Origin: Microbacterium profundi
GTDB taxonomy: Bacteria; Actinomycetota; Actinomycetes; Actinomycetales; Microbacteriaceae
Length of the DNA stretch: 64,000 nucleotides
Direction: 5' to 3'
Assembly: GCF_000763375.1 (NCBI RefSeq)
Contig: NZ_JPSY01000001.1
Span: 248,001 to 312,000, forward strand
Shown piece by piece: positions 10,560-20,029 of the stretch. The notes beneath the pieces were generated by a model. It did not search any database and was not told the origin of the DNA. It was given only the letters and a program-made list of their open reading frames with translations. A program made the translations under genes and the position numbers. Position 1 is the stretch's first letter. Every line of letters begins with the position of its first letter.

Positions 10560-11240
10560 CTAGCTGACGCTACCGGCCCGGTAGCCCACACCACGGACCG
10601 TCATGACGATCTTGGGCAGATCTGGGTCGAGTTCGACCTTCGCCCTCAGCCGCTGCACGTGCACATTCACCAGGCGGGTGTCGGCCTTGTAGTGGTAGCC
10701 CCAGACCTGCTCGAGCAGCATCTCGCGGGAGAACACCTGCTGCGGCTTGGACGCCAGAGCGACCAGCAGCTGGAACTCGAGGGGCGTCAACGGAATCGGC
10801 ATCGTGCCACGGCGCACCTCGTGCGCGTCGACGTCGACGACGAGGTCGCCGATGCGCAGCACCTCACTGGTCGCTGCGGTCACCGGGCGCAATCGGGTAC
10901 GGATGCGGGCGACGAGCTCTTTCGGGTTGAAGGGCTTGACCATGTAATCGTCCGCGCCGACTTCGAGCCCGCGAACGACGTCTGCTGTGTCGCTGCGTGC
11001 GGTCAGCATGATGATCGGGATGCCGGATTCGGCGCGGATCTGCGTGCAGATCTCGATCCCGTCCATTCCGGGCAGCATCAGGTCGAGCAGCACGAGGTCG
11101 GGGCGCTGGGTGCGCCACTCTTCCACGGCCTTCGCACCGTCAGCGCAGAACACCGGCTCGAAGCCTTCGGTGCGCAACACGATTCCGATCATCTCGGCGA
11201 GCGCGGTGTCATCGTCGACCACGAGGATCCGTGAGGTCAT
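10560..11240 (-). CDS. mtrA: Response regulator MtrA, OmpR family
   Basis: The 226-residue regulator has a receiver domain (1-120) with the acidic cluster DDD at 9-11, phospho-acceptor D53 in LVLLDLMLPG, T80 and K102 in VKPFNP. An OmpR-type winged-helix DNA-binding domain follows (VWGYHYKADTRLVNVHVQRLR, VRGVGYRAG). MtrA is the essential wall/division regulator of actinomycetes. It is first in the mtrA-mtrB-lpqB operon. The 137-base gap to the divergent membrane gene must hold its promoter. Confidence 0.98.
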   Translation of the reverse strand: MTSRILVVDDDTALAEMIGIVLRTEGFEPVFCADGAKAVEEWRTQRPDLVLLDLMLPGMDGIEICTQIRAESGIPIIMLTARSDTADVVRGLEVGADDYMVKPFNPKELVARIRTRLRPVTAATSEVLRIGDLVVDVDAHEVRRGTMPIPLTPLEFQLLVALASKPQQVFSREMLLEQVWGYHYKADTRLVNVHVQRLRAKVELDPDLPKIVMTVRGVGYRAGSVS

Positions 11241-11377
11241 CTGATCCCAGCCTCATCTTTCTACGCATGTGCGCGGCGCCCGCGGGTCAGGGTGGAGCGC
11301 AGCACTTCTCAGACTACTTCATGACAACGTTTCGATCACGGTAGCGCCCCTGGCGTTCCGCTGGGGGAGGCCGGGGT

Positions 11378-12781
11378 ATGACACGATGGTTTCGCACCGT
11401 CGGAGGGAGCGCCGTGAGCGCACAGGGTTGGACAGCTGGACCGAGTTGGACGCCTGCCATCAAACCTGGGCTCATCCCGCTGCATCCGCTCACTTTCGGC
11501 GTTCTGCTCGGAAAGCCCTTCGCCACGCTGCGTCACAACCCGAAGGTGCTGTTCGGCTTCGCGATCGTCATTCAGCTCGTCGTCGCGGTCGTCACCGCAG
11601 TGGTCGTCGGCGCCGTCGTGTTCGCGACATTCCTGCGGATGGAATCGCTCTCCCCCAGTTCGCCCGATTTCTTCCCCGTGATGTGGGGTGCGATCGCGAT
11701 CAACGCACTGGTCGTGCTGGCGATGAGTCTTGTGAGCCTCGCGTTCACGGCGATCATGCAGGGGGTCGTGGCGGCGAACGTCGGCCACGCAGCCCTGGGC
11801 GAGAAGCCGTCGCTCGGCAGGCTGTGGCGCCAGATGCGACCGGCGTTCTGGCGCCTGGTGGGCTGGAGCGTCCTGCAGTCGCTGGCCGCACTCGTGCTCC
11901 TCGCAGTGATCGGCGGCATCATCGCCGTCGGTGTCATGGCCGGCGTGGGCGGCTCCGCGGAGGGCGTCGGGCTCACCGTCGTGATCGGCATCCTGCTCGT
12001 GCTCGCGATGATCCCGCTCTGGGTGTGGCTGAGCACGAAGTTGCTGCTCGTGCCGTCGATCCTCGTGCTGGAGCGCACCGGGATCCGTGCCGCGATCGTG
12101 CGATCGTGGCGGCTGACCCGAGGGCGGTTCTGGACCGCGTTCGGCGTCATCCTCCTCGTGAACCTGATCATGGGCGTCGCGGTCAGCGTCGTGAGCTTGC
12201 CGCTGTCGCTGCTGGGTTCGCTGTTCGGCACCGTGATCGCACCGACCGGTCCCAACGACACCTCCGGCATCGCGCTCTACCTCATCACCGCGCTCGCGCC
12301 GCAGCTGCTGATCTACGTGCTTCAGGCGGTCACCGTGGTCGTGCAGTGCGCCGCAGGCGTCTTCATCTACCTGGACTGCAGGATGCGGTACGAAGGCCTC
12401 GATCACAGCCTCATCAGCTATCTGGAGCGACGCGACCTCGGCGCGAGCGAAGACGAGCTCGGCGACCCGTTCGCTGTCGACCCCGCTCGCGCCGTGAGCA
12501 GCACTCCGCCGCCCAAGCCGGTGCCCGCCTATCAGTCGGCGCCGGTCGGCTGGGGGCAGTATCCGCCGCAGCCGTACCAGGGACCTCAGCCGCAGCAGCC
12601 TTATCCCGCCCAGCAGCCATATCCTGCCCAGCCGCCGTACGCCACGCAGCCGCCACCCCCGGCACCCCCGGCGCCGGCACCCCCGGCACCCCCGGCACCG
12701 CAGAACTCCCCCGCGCCCGCTCAGCCGATCCCGCCGCAGACCGAGAGCCCGTGGGCGCCGCCCGGATCAGGTGGCGCGTGA
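11378..12781 (+). CDS. Six-pass membrane protein (GDPD-type membrane domain) with Pro/Gln-rich cytosolic tail
   Basis: The 467-residue protein carries hydrophobic segments at about 57-87, 105-130, 170-200, 205-235, 260-290 and 300-330. This resembles the membrane domain found with glycerophosphodiester phosphodiesterases, without the catalytic GDPD domain. From about 365 the tail is Pro/Gln/Tyr/Ala-rich with YPAQ-type repeats. The gene overlaps the DUF4129 gene by GTGA, so the operon is translationally coupled. GGGGGAGG lies before the ATG at 11378. A GTG at 11414 with GGAGGG upstream is an equally plausible start and removes an odd basic N-terminus. The role is unknown, probably envelope-related. 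Confidence 0.8.
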   Translation: MTRWFRTVGGSAVSAQGWTAGPSWTPAIKPGLIPLHPLTFGVLLGKPFATLRHNPKVLFGFAIVIQLVVAVVTAVVVGAVVFATFLRMESLSPSSPDFFPVMWGAIAINALVVLAMSLVSLAFTAIMQGVVAANVGHAALGEKPSLGRLWRQMRPAFWRLVGWSVLQSLAALVLLAVIGGIIAVGVMAGVGGSAEGVGLTVVIGILLVLAMIPLWVWLSTKLLLVPSILVLERTGIRAAIVRSWRLTRGRFWTAFGVILLVNLIMGVAVSVVSLPLSLLGSLFGTVIAPTGPNDTSGIALYLITALAPQLLIYVLQAVTVVVQCAAGVFIYLDCRMRYEGLDHSLISYLERRDLGASEDELGDPFAVDPARAVSSTPPPKPVPAYQSAPVGWGQYPPQPYQGPQPQQPYPAQQPYPAQPPYATQPPPPAPPAPAPPAPPAPQNSPAPAQPIPPQTESPWAPPGSGGA

Positions 12782-13458
12782 TCCGACTCGACATCGACCC
12801 GTACGTGCCGGACGGCGATGACGCACGACGCTGGGCCGAGCAGGAGCTTCAGGATCCGCGCTACGCCGACGCCAAGCCGACGTGGTTCGACTATCTCGCC
12901 GAGGACGTCGCGGAGTTCATCAGCGGCCTGTTCTCGCCCGACACGGGCCAGCAGGTGGGAAATCTGGCATTGATCATCGTCACCGTGGTCATCGTGGCCG
13001 CGCTCATCACCGTGCTGATCCTCTGGGGGCGGCCACGCGGTTCACGCCGGGTGAGGAGGCCCGCGACCGATCTGCTCGGCGAACGCGATCGTCGCACGGC
13101 AGCGCAGCTGCGGGCGGATGCTGCGCGCAGCGCACGCGAGGGCGATTGGGACGCCGCGACCGTGCTGCGCTTCCGCGCCCTCGCCCGTGCGCTGCTCGAA
13201 CGCGACATCATCGATCCTGCTCCCGGTGCGACCGCGCAGGCGATCGCCCGCGAAGCCGCGGTCGCGTTCGATGCACAGCGCGTCGAGCTGACTGCGGCGG
13301 CGAGCGCCTTCGACGATGTGCGCTACCTGCGCAGACCGGCATCCGAGCAGAGCTACCGTGCCCTCGCCGAGACCGATGACCGGCTGGCGTCGCTGCACCC
13401 TGTGCTCTCCGGCTCCCCCCTCTCCAACCCCGACGCGCTCGAGGGGGCGCAGGCATGA
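12778..13458 (+). CDS. DUF4129 domain membrane protein
   Basis: The 226-residue protein starts at GTG 12778 (MIRLDIDPYVPDGDDARRWA), whose GTGA overlaps the previous stop. One transmembrane helix lies at about 61-83. A cytosolic DUF4129-type helical domain follows, with RLRADAARSAREGDWDAATVLRFRALARALLERD-type content and Arg/Trp/Tyr conservation through YLRRPASEQSYRAL. In-frame sequence upstream of 12778 overlaps the preceding gene and is not used. DUF4129 proteins occur with MoxR and DUF58 proteins in presumed envelope or metallo-chaperone systems. Confidence 0.88.
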   Translation: MIRLDIDPYVPDGDDARRWAEQELQDPRYADAKPTWFDYLAEDVAEFISGLFSPDTGQQVGNLALIIVTVVIVAALITVLILWGRPRGSRRVRRPATDLLGERDRRTAAQLRADAARSAREGDWDAATVLRFRALARALLERDIIDPAPGATAQAIAREAAVAFDAQRVELTAAASAFDDVRYLRRPASEQSYRALAETDDRLASLHPVLSGSPLSNPDALEGAQA

Positions 13459-14663
13459 CGATGACAGCAGAGCCGGTCGCCGGCGAAGCGGAGCATGCGC
13501 CCAGCACAGCGGTGCGTGAAAAGGGACGTCTGCGCTCTGCGCTCGGATGGGTGGCCATCGCCGCTCTCGTCGTCGTGTTCGCGCTCTTCATCGGGAGCAT
13601 CACCATCAGCGCGCCCGACTCACGAGGAGCCCTCGACCCGGAGAGCGCAGACGAGTCCGGTGCCCTCGCGCTGGCCGAACTGCTGCGCGATCAGGAAGTG
13701 GACATCACGATCGCGCGCACCCGCTCCGAGGCTGCGGCCGCCCTCGATGCCGACGGCACGCTCGTCATGGCCGACCCGTTCGCGCTGTCCGATCAGGCGG
13801 TCGAAGACCTCGTCGCGCCGGCCGATCGAACGGTCATCCTCTCCAGCGCGAGCCGTCTGCTTCGGATCTTCGAGCTGGGCGAGAACGCGCCCGCGACCTC
13901 AGACGCCGACGTGACCGCGCGGTGCGACCTGCCGGAGCTCGCCCAGGTCGGCGCCGTGCGCCCCGACCGCTTCTTCACCCCCGCAGACGGCGTCACCGGG
14001 TGCTACACGGACTCCGCCGGGGCAGCGGCACTGCTCGTCGATGACAGCGGCGACCGCCGTGTCGCACTGATCGAGGGCAGCGCGTTGTTCGGCAACGAGC
14101 ACCTCGCCGAGAACGGGAACGCCGCCCTCGGGCTCGCCCTGCTCGGGCAGAGCGAGCACGTCGTCTGGTACGTCCCCTCGTTCGAGGACAGCGACATCGA
14201 GGCGCAGAGCGTGGACACCCTCGCCGCGCTCACTCCGCAGTGGGTGACACCGGCGATCCTCCTGCTCCTGCTCGCGGGCATCGTCGCAGGAATCGCCCGA
14301 GGTCAGCGCTTCGGCCCCCTCGTCGCGGAGACGCTGCCGGTGACCGTCCGGGCGTCCGAGACCATGCACGGTCGTGCGCGTCTCACCGCGAAGGCCGCTG
14401 ACGCCGCACATGCAGCGCGGGCGCTGCGGGATGGATCGCTGCGCCGCCTCGCCGCACGACTCGGGCTGACGGCACGGTCGACGCCGTCAGAGATCGCGGA
14501 TGCCGCAAGCGACCGGCTGCGTATCCCGCGCGGCTCGCTGCACCAGCTCCTCGCCGGTGAGCTGCCCTCGAACGACTCCGAACTGATCGACACCGCACGG
14601 CGGCTCGCCGAACTCGAAACGGCGGTCTCCACCGCCGTGCACGTGGAAAGGAACACACCGTGA
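13455..14663 (+). CDS. DUF4350 domain membrane protein
   Basis: The 402-residue protein has a first TM helix at ~33-52 and an extracytoplasmic ThuA/GATase-like domain typical of DUF4350 (ESADESGALALAELLRDQEV, then VMADPFALSDQAVEDL). A second TM helix lies at ~262-278 and a cytosolic helical tail follows. The start ATGA overlaps the DUF4129 stop and the end overlaps the MoxR start. It forms a membrane complex candidate with the neighbouring DUF4129, MoxR and DUF58 proteins. The ligand or reaction is unknown. Confidence 0.87.
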   Translation: MTMTAEPVAGEAEHAPSTAVREKGRLRSALGWVAIAALVVVFALFIGSITISAPDSRGALDPESADESGALALAELLRDQEVDITIARTRSEAAAALDADGTLVMADPFALSDQAVEDLVAPADRTVILSSASRLLRIFELGENAPATSDADVTARCDLPELAQVGAVRPDRFFTPADGVTGCYTDSAGAAALLVDDSGDRRVALIEGSALFGNEHLAENGNAALGLALLGQSEHVVWYVPSFEDSDIEAQSVDTLAALTPQWVTPAILLLLLAGIVAGIARGQRFGPLVAETLPVTVRASETMHGRARLTAKAADAAHAARALRDGSLRRLAARLGLTARSTPSEIADAASDRLRIPRGSLHQLLAGELPSNDSELIDTARRLAELETAVSTAVHVERNTP

Positions 14664-15640
14664 CCGACCCCTCCCCTGCCACCACAGCGCCTGACGAAGC
14701 TGAGCTGCGCGCAGCGATGCACCGCGTGCGCGCCGAGGTCGACAAGGCCGTCATCGGGCAGGCCGGCACGATCACCGGACTGCTGGTCTGCCTGCTCTCC
14801 CGCGGACATGTGCTCCTGGAGGGCGTGCCAGGGGTTGCGAAGACGCTGGTCGTGCGCTCGTTCGCTCGGGCGCTGGGCCTCGACACCAAGCGCGTGCAGT
14901 TCACCCCCGACCTCATGCCCGGCGACGTGACCGGCTCGCTCGTGTACGACGCGCGCACCGGGGAGTTCGAATTCCGCCAGGGCCCCGTGTTCACCAACAT
15001 CCTGCTGGCCGATGAGATCAACCGCACCCCGCCGAAGACGCAGGCCGCCCTGCTCGAGGCGATGGAGGAGCGGCAGGTCTCAGCCGACGGAGTCAGCCGC
15101 GACCTGCCCGATCCCTTCCTCGTGGCTGCGACGCAGAACCCCATCGAGCACGAGGGCACCTACTCGCTGCCGGAGGCGCAGCTCGACCGATTCCTCATGA
15201 AGCTCGTGGTGGGCATGCCGGAGCGAGACGCAGAGGTGACGGTGCTGCGACTGCACGCTGGTGGCTTCTCTCCCCGCGAGCTCACCGGTGTGGATGCGGT
15301 CGTGACGGCGGACGAGATCCGCGCGGCGCAGGACGCGGCATCCGGTGTCGAGGTGACCGACGAGGTGCTGGGCTATGTCGTCGACCTCGCCCGCGCCACT
15401 CGCCAGTCCCCTTCGGTACTGCTCGGCGCGAGTCCGCGTGCCTCCACCGGTCTGCTCGCCGCTGCGAAGGCGTGGGCGTGGCTGAACGGCTCCAGCGCCG
15501 TCACCCCCGACCATGTGCAGACCATGCTCGTACCCGTCTGGCGTCACCGCCTGCAGCTGCGGCCGGATGCCGAGATGGAAGGCGTGTCGGCGGATGCCGT
15601 GCTCGCCAGCGTGATCCAGCAGACGCGGGTGCCGATCTAA
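14660..15640 (+). CDS. MoxR-family AAA+ ATPase
   Basis: The 326-residue ATPase has Walker A GVPGVAKT (55-62), Walker B ILLADEIN (~114-121), sensor 1 in AATQNPIEHEGTY, the arginine finger region in LPEAQLDRF, and a C-terminal lid domain. MoxR ATPases act as chaperones that mature or activate partner complexes, usually through vWA or DUF58 proteins such as the one encoded next. The GTG start at 14660 overlaps the DUF4350 stop. The order DUF4129-DUF4350-MoxR-DUF58 is conserved in actinomycetes (Mtb Rv3689-Rv3693 region, from memory). Confidence 0.95.
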   Translation: MTDPSPATTAPDEAELRAAMHRVRAEVDKAVIGQAGTITGLLVCLLSRGHVLLEGVPGVAKTLVVRSFARALGLDTKRVQFTPDLMPGDVTGSLVYDARTGEFEFRQGPVFTNILLADEINRTPPKTQAALLEAMEERQVSADGVSRDLPDPFLVAATQNPIEHEGTYSLPEAQLDRFLMKLVVGMPERDAEVTVLRLHAGGFSPRELTGVDAVVTADEIRAAQDAASGVEVTDEVLGYVVDLARATRQSPSVLLGASPRASTGLLAAAKAWAWLNGSSAVTPDHVQTMLVPVWRHRLQLRPDAEMEGVSADAVLASVIQQTRVPI

Positions 15641-15641
15641 G

Positions 15642-16949
15642 GTGTTCGTCTCCATCCGACTCGCCGTCGCCGTAGTGCTCGGTGTCATCCCCCTCGTCGC
15701 ATTCAGCGCGGCGGGGGTGCCGGTGTGGGCTGTGCTGTCCGGGTGGCTGCTGCTGTGCGGCATCCTGCTCGTCGTCGACGTCGTGTCTGCGGCATCCGCA
15801 CACGCGGTGACGGTGACCAGGCGCGTGCCGGCGCGTGCCCGGATGGGCGAGCCGGTGACGGCGAGCGTCGCGCTCCACAACCACGGAGCACGAACCATGA
15901 ACGCGCTGTTGCGCGACGCGTGGCAGCCGACAGCCGGTGCGGATCCTGCGCGACTGCGTGTGAGGATCCCCGCGGGCGAGCGACGCAGGGTGGAAGTTCC
16001 GCTGCTCCCCCGCCGCCGCGGCGAACTGGTCAGTGAGTTCGTGTTCATCCGCTCCCTCGGACCGCTCGGACTCGGCGGCCGTCAGGCACGGCACGAGGTA
16101 CGAGGCGCCACCAGGGTGCTTCCCGCGTTCTCCTCCCGCAAGCACCTGCCCTCGCGCCTCGCGCGGCTACGGGAGCTCGACGGCAACACGAGCATCCAGG
16201 TGCGGGGCCAGGGCACCGAGTTCGACTCGCTGCGCGAGTACGTGCGCGGCGACGACGTGCGTTCGATCGACTGGCGGGCGACTGCGAGGGCAGGCACGAC
16301 CATGCTGCGCACGTGGCGCCCGGAGCGCGACCGTCACGTGGTGATCCTGATCGACACGGGCCGGACCGCCGCGGCCCGCGTCGGCGACGGCACGCGACTG
16401 GATGCTGCGCTGGAGGCATCCCTCCTGCTCGCCGCCCTCGCGATAAGGGCAGGCGATCACGTGCACCTGCTGCTGTACGACCGTGTCGTGCGCGGCCGGG
16501 TCACCGGCATCGATGGAGCAGGGCTCCTGCCCGCCATGACGGATGCGATGGCGCCGGTGCATGCCCGGCTGGTCGACACCGACTGGGCAGGCGCGTTCGC
16601 CGCGATCCGCACTCTCACGACGCGGCCGTCTCTGGTGGTCGTCCTCACCGCACAGGATGCCGCGGAGTCTGCTCGTGGATTCCTCGGCGCCTTCCCCGAT
16701 CCGTCACGGGCGACGACCGTGCTGGTCGGATCCGTGACGGACGATGCGGTCGGGGAGCTGGCGAAGCAGCGCGGATCGCGTGAGGAGATCTACCTCGCCG
16801 CGGCCGCCGAGCGCACCCTGCGCGACGCCGAGAACGTCGCGGACGCCATCCGCCGTGCGGGCGGAGAGGCGATCGCCGCAGACCCGGAGTCGCTGCCTCC
16901 GAAGATCGCCGACCGTTACCTGGAGCTCAAGGCCGCCGGTCGCCTCTGA
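15642..16949 (+). CDS. DUF58 domain protein (vWA-like partner of MoxR)
   Basis: The 435-residue protein has two N-terminal transmembrane helices within ~1-48, a beta-rich segment, and the DUF58 hallmark EYVRGDDVRSIDWRATAR near 200-217. A vWA-like Rossmann part follows, with VVILIDTGRT. It is the usual client or adaptor of the MoxR ATPase immediately upstream; the two genes are one base apart. The start is a GTG at 15642. It is the last gene of the operon before the fur-katA cassette. Confidence 0.93.
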   Translation: MFVSIRLAVAVVLGVIPLVAFSAAGVPVWAVLSGWLLLCGILLVVDVVSAASAHAVTVTRRVPARARMGEPVTASVALHNHGARTMNALLRDAWQPTAGADPARLRVRIPAGERRRVEVPLLPRRRGELVSEFVFIRSLGPLGLGGRQARHEVRGATRVLPAFSSRKHLPSRLARLRELDGNTSIQVRGQGTEFDSLREYVRGDDVRSIDWRATARAGTTMLRTWRPERDRHVVILIDTGRTAAARVGDGTRLDAALEASLLLAALAIRAGDHVHLLLYDRVVRGRVTGIDGAGLLPAMTDAMAPVHARLVDTDWAGAFAAIRTLTTRPSLVVVLTAQDAAESARGFLGAFPDPSRATTVLVGSVTDDAVGELAKQRGSREEIYLAAAAERTLRDAENVADAIRRAGGEAIAADPESLPPKIADRYLELKAAGRL

Positions 16950-17042
16950 TCCGGGGTGGGTCAGCGCCCCGGCATCCACCGCTCACTCGCCCGCGGGAGG
17001 TGGTTGTTCGTGCCGCCTCACAGCCCGAGAAGCGACACGAAG

Positions 17043-17064
17043 CGACACCTCCGAACGGGTGTCG
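17043..17064 (+). terminator. Weak hairpin after the DUF58 operon
   Basis: CGACACC (17043-17049) pairs with GGTGTCG (17058-17064) across eight bases, without a U-tract. It may end the operon or only be spacer sequence. The rest of 16950-17124 holds the fur operator and no gene. Confidence 0.35.
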
Positions 17065-17075
17065 TGCGCGTAACG

Positions 17076-17103
17076 TGAACGATTCTTTATTGCGAATCAT
17101 TCA
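17076..17103. promoter_or_regulatory. Probable Fur/PerR-type operator of the fur-katA operon
   Basis: TGAACGATTC (17076-17085) and GAATCATTCA (17094-17103) form an inverted repeat with 9 of 10 paired positions around an 8-base AT-rich centre (TTTATTGC). It lies 21 bases before the fur start. FurA-type regulators of catalase genes commonly autoregulate through such AT-rich dyads in the fur-kat promoter; binding here is inferred. Confidence 0.65.
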
Positions 17104-17124
17104 GAACAATGCCAGACTGGATGA

Positions 17125-17556
17125 ATGGAGATGACGACGGCAGCACCCGAGCGCCTGCGGGCCGCCGGGCTGCGCGTCACGGTTCAGCGCGTCGCGGTCC
17201 TCGATGCACTGACTGCACGTCCGCACGCATCCGCCGAGACGGTGTACTCCCGGCTTCGGGGCGATCTCAGCGGCGTCGCGCTGCCGACCGTCCACGGCAT
17301 CCTGAACGACCTCACCGGTGCAGGGATCGTCCGCCGGGTGAGCCTTCCGGATGCGGCGAGCGCGCTTTACGAGGTGCAGGACGACTTCGACAACCACCAC
17401 CACCTGCAGTGCGTGGAGTGCGGCCGTGTCGAAGACGTCGCCTGCGCCGTGGGCGAAGCGCCGTGCCTGCACCCCTCCCATGACCACGGGATGCGAATCC
17501 TCGAAGCCTCAGTGACCTACCGAGCCATCTGCTCCGATTGCGAAAGGAAGAAGTGA
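17125..17556 (+). CDS. Fur-family peroxide/metal-responsive repressor (FurA/CatR/PerR-like)
   Basis: The 143-residue protein has an N-terminal winged helix (~8-80; RVTVQRVAVLDAL, LPTVHGILNDLTGAGIVRRV). A C-terminal metal-binding domain follows, with HHH at 91-93 and structural zinc cysteines C96xxC99 and C136xxC139. It is immediately followed by katA with no gap, so it is the local catalase repressor by context. The start is ATG 17125; ATG 17131 is possible. Metal specificity (Fe versus Mn/peroxide sensing) cannot be read from the sequence. Confidence 0.92.
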   Translation: MEMTTAAPERLRAAGLRVTVQRVAVLDALTARPHASAETVYSRLRGDLSGVALPTVHGILNDLTGAGIVRRVSLPDAASALYEVQDDFDNHHHLQCVECGRVEDVACAVGEAPCLHPSHDHGMRILEASVTYRAICSDCERKK

Positions 17557-19056
17557 ATGACTGACAAGACTTTCACCACCACCCAGACCGGCACACCGGT
17601 AGCCAGCGACGCACACTCGCTGACCTCCGGTGCTGACGGCATCACCGCGCTGCACGACCGCTACCTGGTCGAGAAGCTCGCCTCGTTCAACCGCGAGCGC
17701 GTGCCGGAGCGCAACCCGCACGCCAAGGGCGGCGGAGCGTTCGGCGAGTTCGTCGTCACGGAAGACGTCTCGCAGTACACCCGTGCCGCGGCCTTCCAGC
17801 CCGGCGCCAAGAGCGAGACGCTGATCCGCTTCTCCTCCGTCGCAGGTGAGCAGGGTTCGCCCGACACGTGGCGCGACGTGCGCGGCTTCTCGCTGCGCTT
17901 CTACACGACCGAGGGCAACCTCGACATCGTCGGCAACAACACCCCGACGTTCTTCCTCCGCGACGGAATGAAGTTCCCCGACTTCATCCACTCGCAGAAG
18001 CGCCTGACCGGCTCGGCTCTGCGCGACGCCGACATGCAGTGGGACTTCTGGACCCTCTCGCCCGAGTCGGCCCACCAGGTCAGCTACGTCATGGGAGACC
18101 GCGGCCTGCCGCGTTCGTGGCGCCACATGAACGGCTACGGCTCGCACACGTACCAGTGGGTCAACGCCGCGGGCGAACGCTTCTGGGTGCAGTACCACTT
18201 CCTCACGCAGCAGGGCGTCGAGCCGATGTTCGCCGACGAGGCAGAGCGCATCGCCGGTCAGGACGCCGACTACTATCGTCGCGACCTGTACGAGGCCATC
18301 GAGCGCGGCGAGAATCCCTCGTGGGATGTCTACGTGCAGGTCATGCCGTACGAAGAGGCCAAGACGTACCGCTTCAACCCGTTCGACCTCACCAAGATCT
18401 GGTCGAAGAAGGACTACCCCCGTATCAAGGTGGGTACGTTCACGCTGAACCGCAACCCGCGCAACTTCTTCGCCGAGATCGAGCAGGCCGCGTTCTCTCC
18501 AGGCAACCAGGTGCCGGGGACCGGCATCTCGCCCGACAAGATGCTCATGGCCCGGGTGTTCTCGTACCCCGACGCGCAGCGCCACCGCATCGGCACCAAC
18601 TACAACCAGCTGCCGGTCAATCAGCCGCACGCCGCTGAGGTGAGCAACTACATGCATGAGGGCAACATGCAGTATCACTTCAACTCCGCAGAGCACCGGG
18701 TGTACACCCCGAACTCCTACGGTGCAGCCGGTGGCCCCGAGGCCGACCCGCAGCGCGGTGTGGAGGCGAGCTGGGAGTCGGACGGCGCTCTGATCCGCAC
18801 CGCAGCGACCCTGCACTCGGAGGACGACGACTTCGGCCAGGCGCGCACGCTGATCACCGAGGTCTTCAACGACGAGGAGCGTCAGCGCTTCATCGAGACG
18901 CTCGCCGGGCAGTACCAGGCCCTCACTGTTCCCGCCATCCAGGAGCGCTTCTTCTGGTATTGGGGCCAGGTCGACCAGGAGACCGCCGACAAGGTGCGCG
19001 AACTCGCTCTGAGCACCGCAGACGCTTCGGCTGACCCGGTGGGCGTCGGCGAGTAG
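17557..19056 (+). CDS. katA: Monofunctional haem catalase, small-subunit type
   Basis: The 499-residue catalase decomposes hydrogen peroxide in the cytoplasm. The active-site His is in [10 protein letters not shown] (H55), the distal Asn is N128 in VGNNTPTFF, and the proximal haem-ligand Tyr is Y337 in [14 protein letters not shown]. Length fits clade 3 small-subunit catalases. The ATG directly follows the fur TGA, with AAGGAAG upstream, so fur and katA are co-transcribed. A strong UUCG-loop hairpin ends the unit. Confidence 0.98.
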   Translation: MTDKTFTTTQTGTPVASDAHSLTSGADGITALHDRYLVEKLASFNRERVPERNPHAKGGGAFGEFVVTEDVSQYTRAAAFQPGAKSETLIRFSSVAGEQGSPDTWRDVRGFSLRFYTTEGNLDIVGNNTPTFFLRDGMKFPDFIHSQKRLTGSALRDADMQWDFWTLSPESAHQVSYVMGDRGLPRSWRHMNGYGSHTYQWVNAAGERFWVQYHFLTQQGVEPMFADEAERIAGQDADYYRRDLYEAIERGENPSWDVYVQVMPYEEAKTYRFNPFDLTKIWSKKDYPRIKVGTFTLNRNPRNFFAEIEQAAFSPGNQVPGTGISPDKMLMARVFSYPDAQRHRIGTNYNQLPVNQPHAAEVSNYMHEGNMQYHFNSAEHRVYTPNSYGAAGGPEADPQRGVEASWESDGALIRTAATLHSEDDDFGQARTLITEVFNDEERQRFIETLAGQYQALTVPAIQERFFWYWGQVDQETADKVRELALSTADASADPVGVGE

Positions 19057-19072
19057 CACACACCATTGCGAG

Positions 19073-19098
19073 GGGTCGGATGCTTCGGCATCCGGCCC
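19073..19098 (+). terminator. katA terminator with UUCG tetraloop
   Basis: GGGTCGGATGC (19073-19083), loop TTCG and GCATCCGGCCC (19088-19098) form an 11-bp stem with one G-U pair, 17 bases after the katA stop. A CTT follows but no long U-run. Confidence 0.8.
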
Positions 19099-19237
19099 TT
19101 CGTCGTCTCCGGGCAATGCATCCGCTGTGAGAACGCTGGGTGCACTCCGGCGCGCCTCCCTCACCGCCACCGCGTCCGCGTGGAAGATGTGCCGTGAATT
19201 CGGTCAACTTCGACTCGAACCGATGAGAGGGAATCCC

Positions 19238-20002
19238 ATGAGTGAATCACTCGCCGAAGCCGCGCCTCCGACACCGTCGGTGGGCGCCCGACTCACTGCC
19301 GAGGCGCTCGGCACCTTCCTGCTGGTGTTCGGCGGCGTCGGCACAGCGCTGTTCGCCTCCAACCACTTCACCGACCCCGGATCGGGCTCGGCCGTCTACG
19401 TGGCCGTTGCGTTCGCGTTCGGCCTCACGGTCGTCGTGGGCGTCTACGCCTTCGGCCCGATCTCCGGTGGGCATTTCAACCCGGCAGTCAGCCTCGGCCT
19501 CGCCGCCGCCGGCCGCCTTCCCTGGCGGGATGTCCCCGGCTACATCATCGCCCAGATCGTCGGCGGACTCATCGCGAGCACCGCGCTCGTGCTGATCGGC
19601 CTGTTCGGTCCGGACGGCTGGCTGACCACCGCACAGGATGCCGGCTTCGCCAGCAACGGCTGGGGCGAGTACTCCCCCGGCGGGTTCGGGATGTGGGGCG
19701 CGATCATCATCGAGGTGATCCTGACCGCGATCTTCCTGTTCGTGATCCTCGGCACGACGCACAAGCTGCGCCCGACCCCGTTCGCCGGTCTCGCGATCGG
19801 TCTCACGCTCACGCTGATCCACCTCATCAGCATCCCGGTGGACAACACCTCGGTGAACCCGGCCCGCTCGATCGCTGCGGCAGTCTACGGCGGAGTCGGC
19901 CCGTTGTCGCAGCTGTGGGTCTTCCTGGTGTTCCCGATCGTGGGCGCAATGATCGCGGGCTTCGCGTACAAGACGCTCCTCGACGGCACGAAGAAGTTCT
20001 GA
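19238..20002 (+). CDS. aqpZ: Aquaporin (MIP family, AqpZ-like)
   Basis: The 254-residue six-helix channel has both selectivity motifs: NPA at 81-83 (GGHFNPAVS) and NPA at 207-209 (NTSVNPARS, with the selectivity-filter Arg at 210). It conducts water and, in some members, peroxide. The start chosen is ATG 19238 because GAGAGGG lies six bases upstream; an in-frame ATG at 19223 has no such site. The gene is separated from katA by a terminator but lies in the same cassette, so a role in peroxide or osmotic balance is plausible. Confidence 0.95.
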   Translation: MSESLAEAAPPTPSVGARLTAEALGTFLLVFGGVGTALFASNHFTDPGSGSAVYVAVAFAFGLTVVVGVYAFGPISGGHFNPAVSLGLAAAGRLPWRDVPGYIIAQIVGGLIASTALVLIGLFGPDGWLTTAQDAGFASNGWGEYSPGGFGMWGAIIIEVILTAIFLFVILGTTHKLRPTPFAGLAIGLTLTLIHLISIPVDNTSVNPARSIAAAVYGGVGPLSQLWVFLVFPIVGAMIAGFAYKTLLDGTKKF

Positions 20003-20029
20003 CCGCCGAATCCGCAACGACGCACGAAG

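Noticed and set aside
12600..12720. Short tandem repeats of CACCCCCGGC type
   Set aside because: They encode the Pro/Ala-rich tail of the membrane protein at 11378-12781; low-complexity coding, not a separate repeat element or CRISPR.
11269..12777. Upstream extension of the DUF4129 frame
   Set aside because: It lies over the six-pass membrane protein gene in another frame and has Arg/Ala-rich nonsense composition; the GTG at 12778 with a GTGA overlap is the real start.
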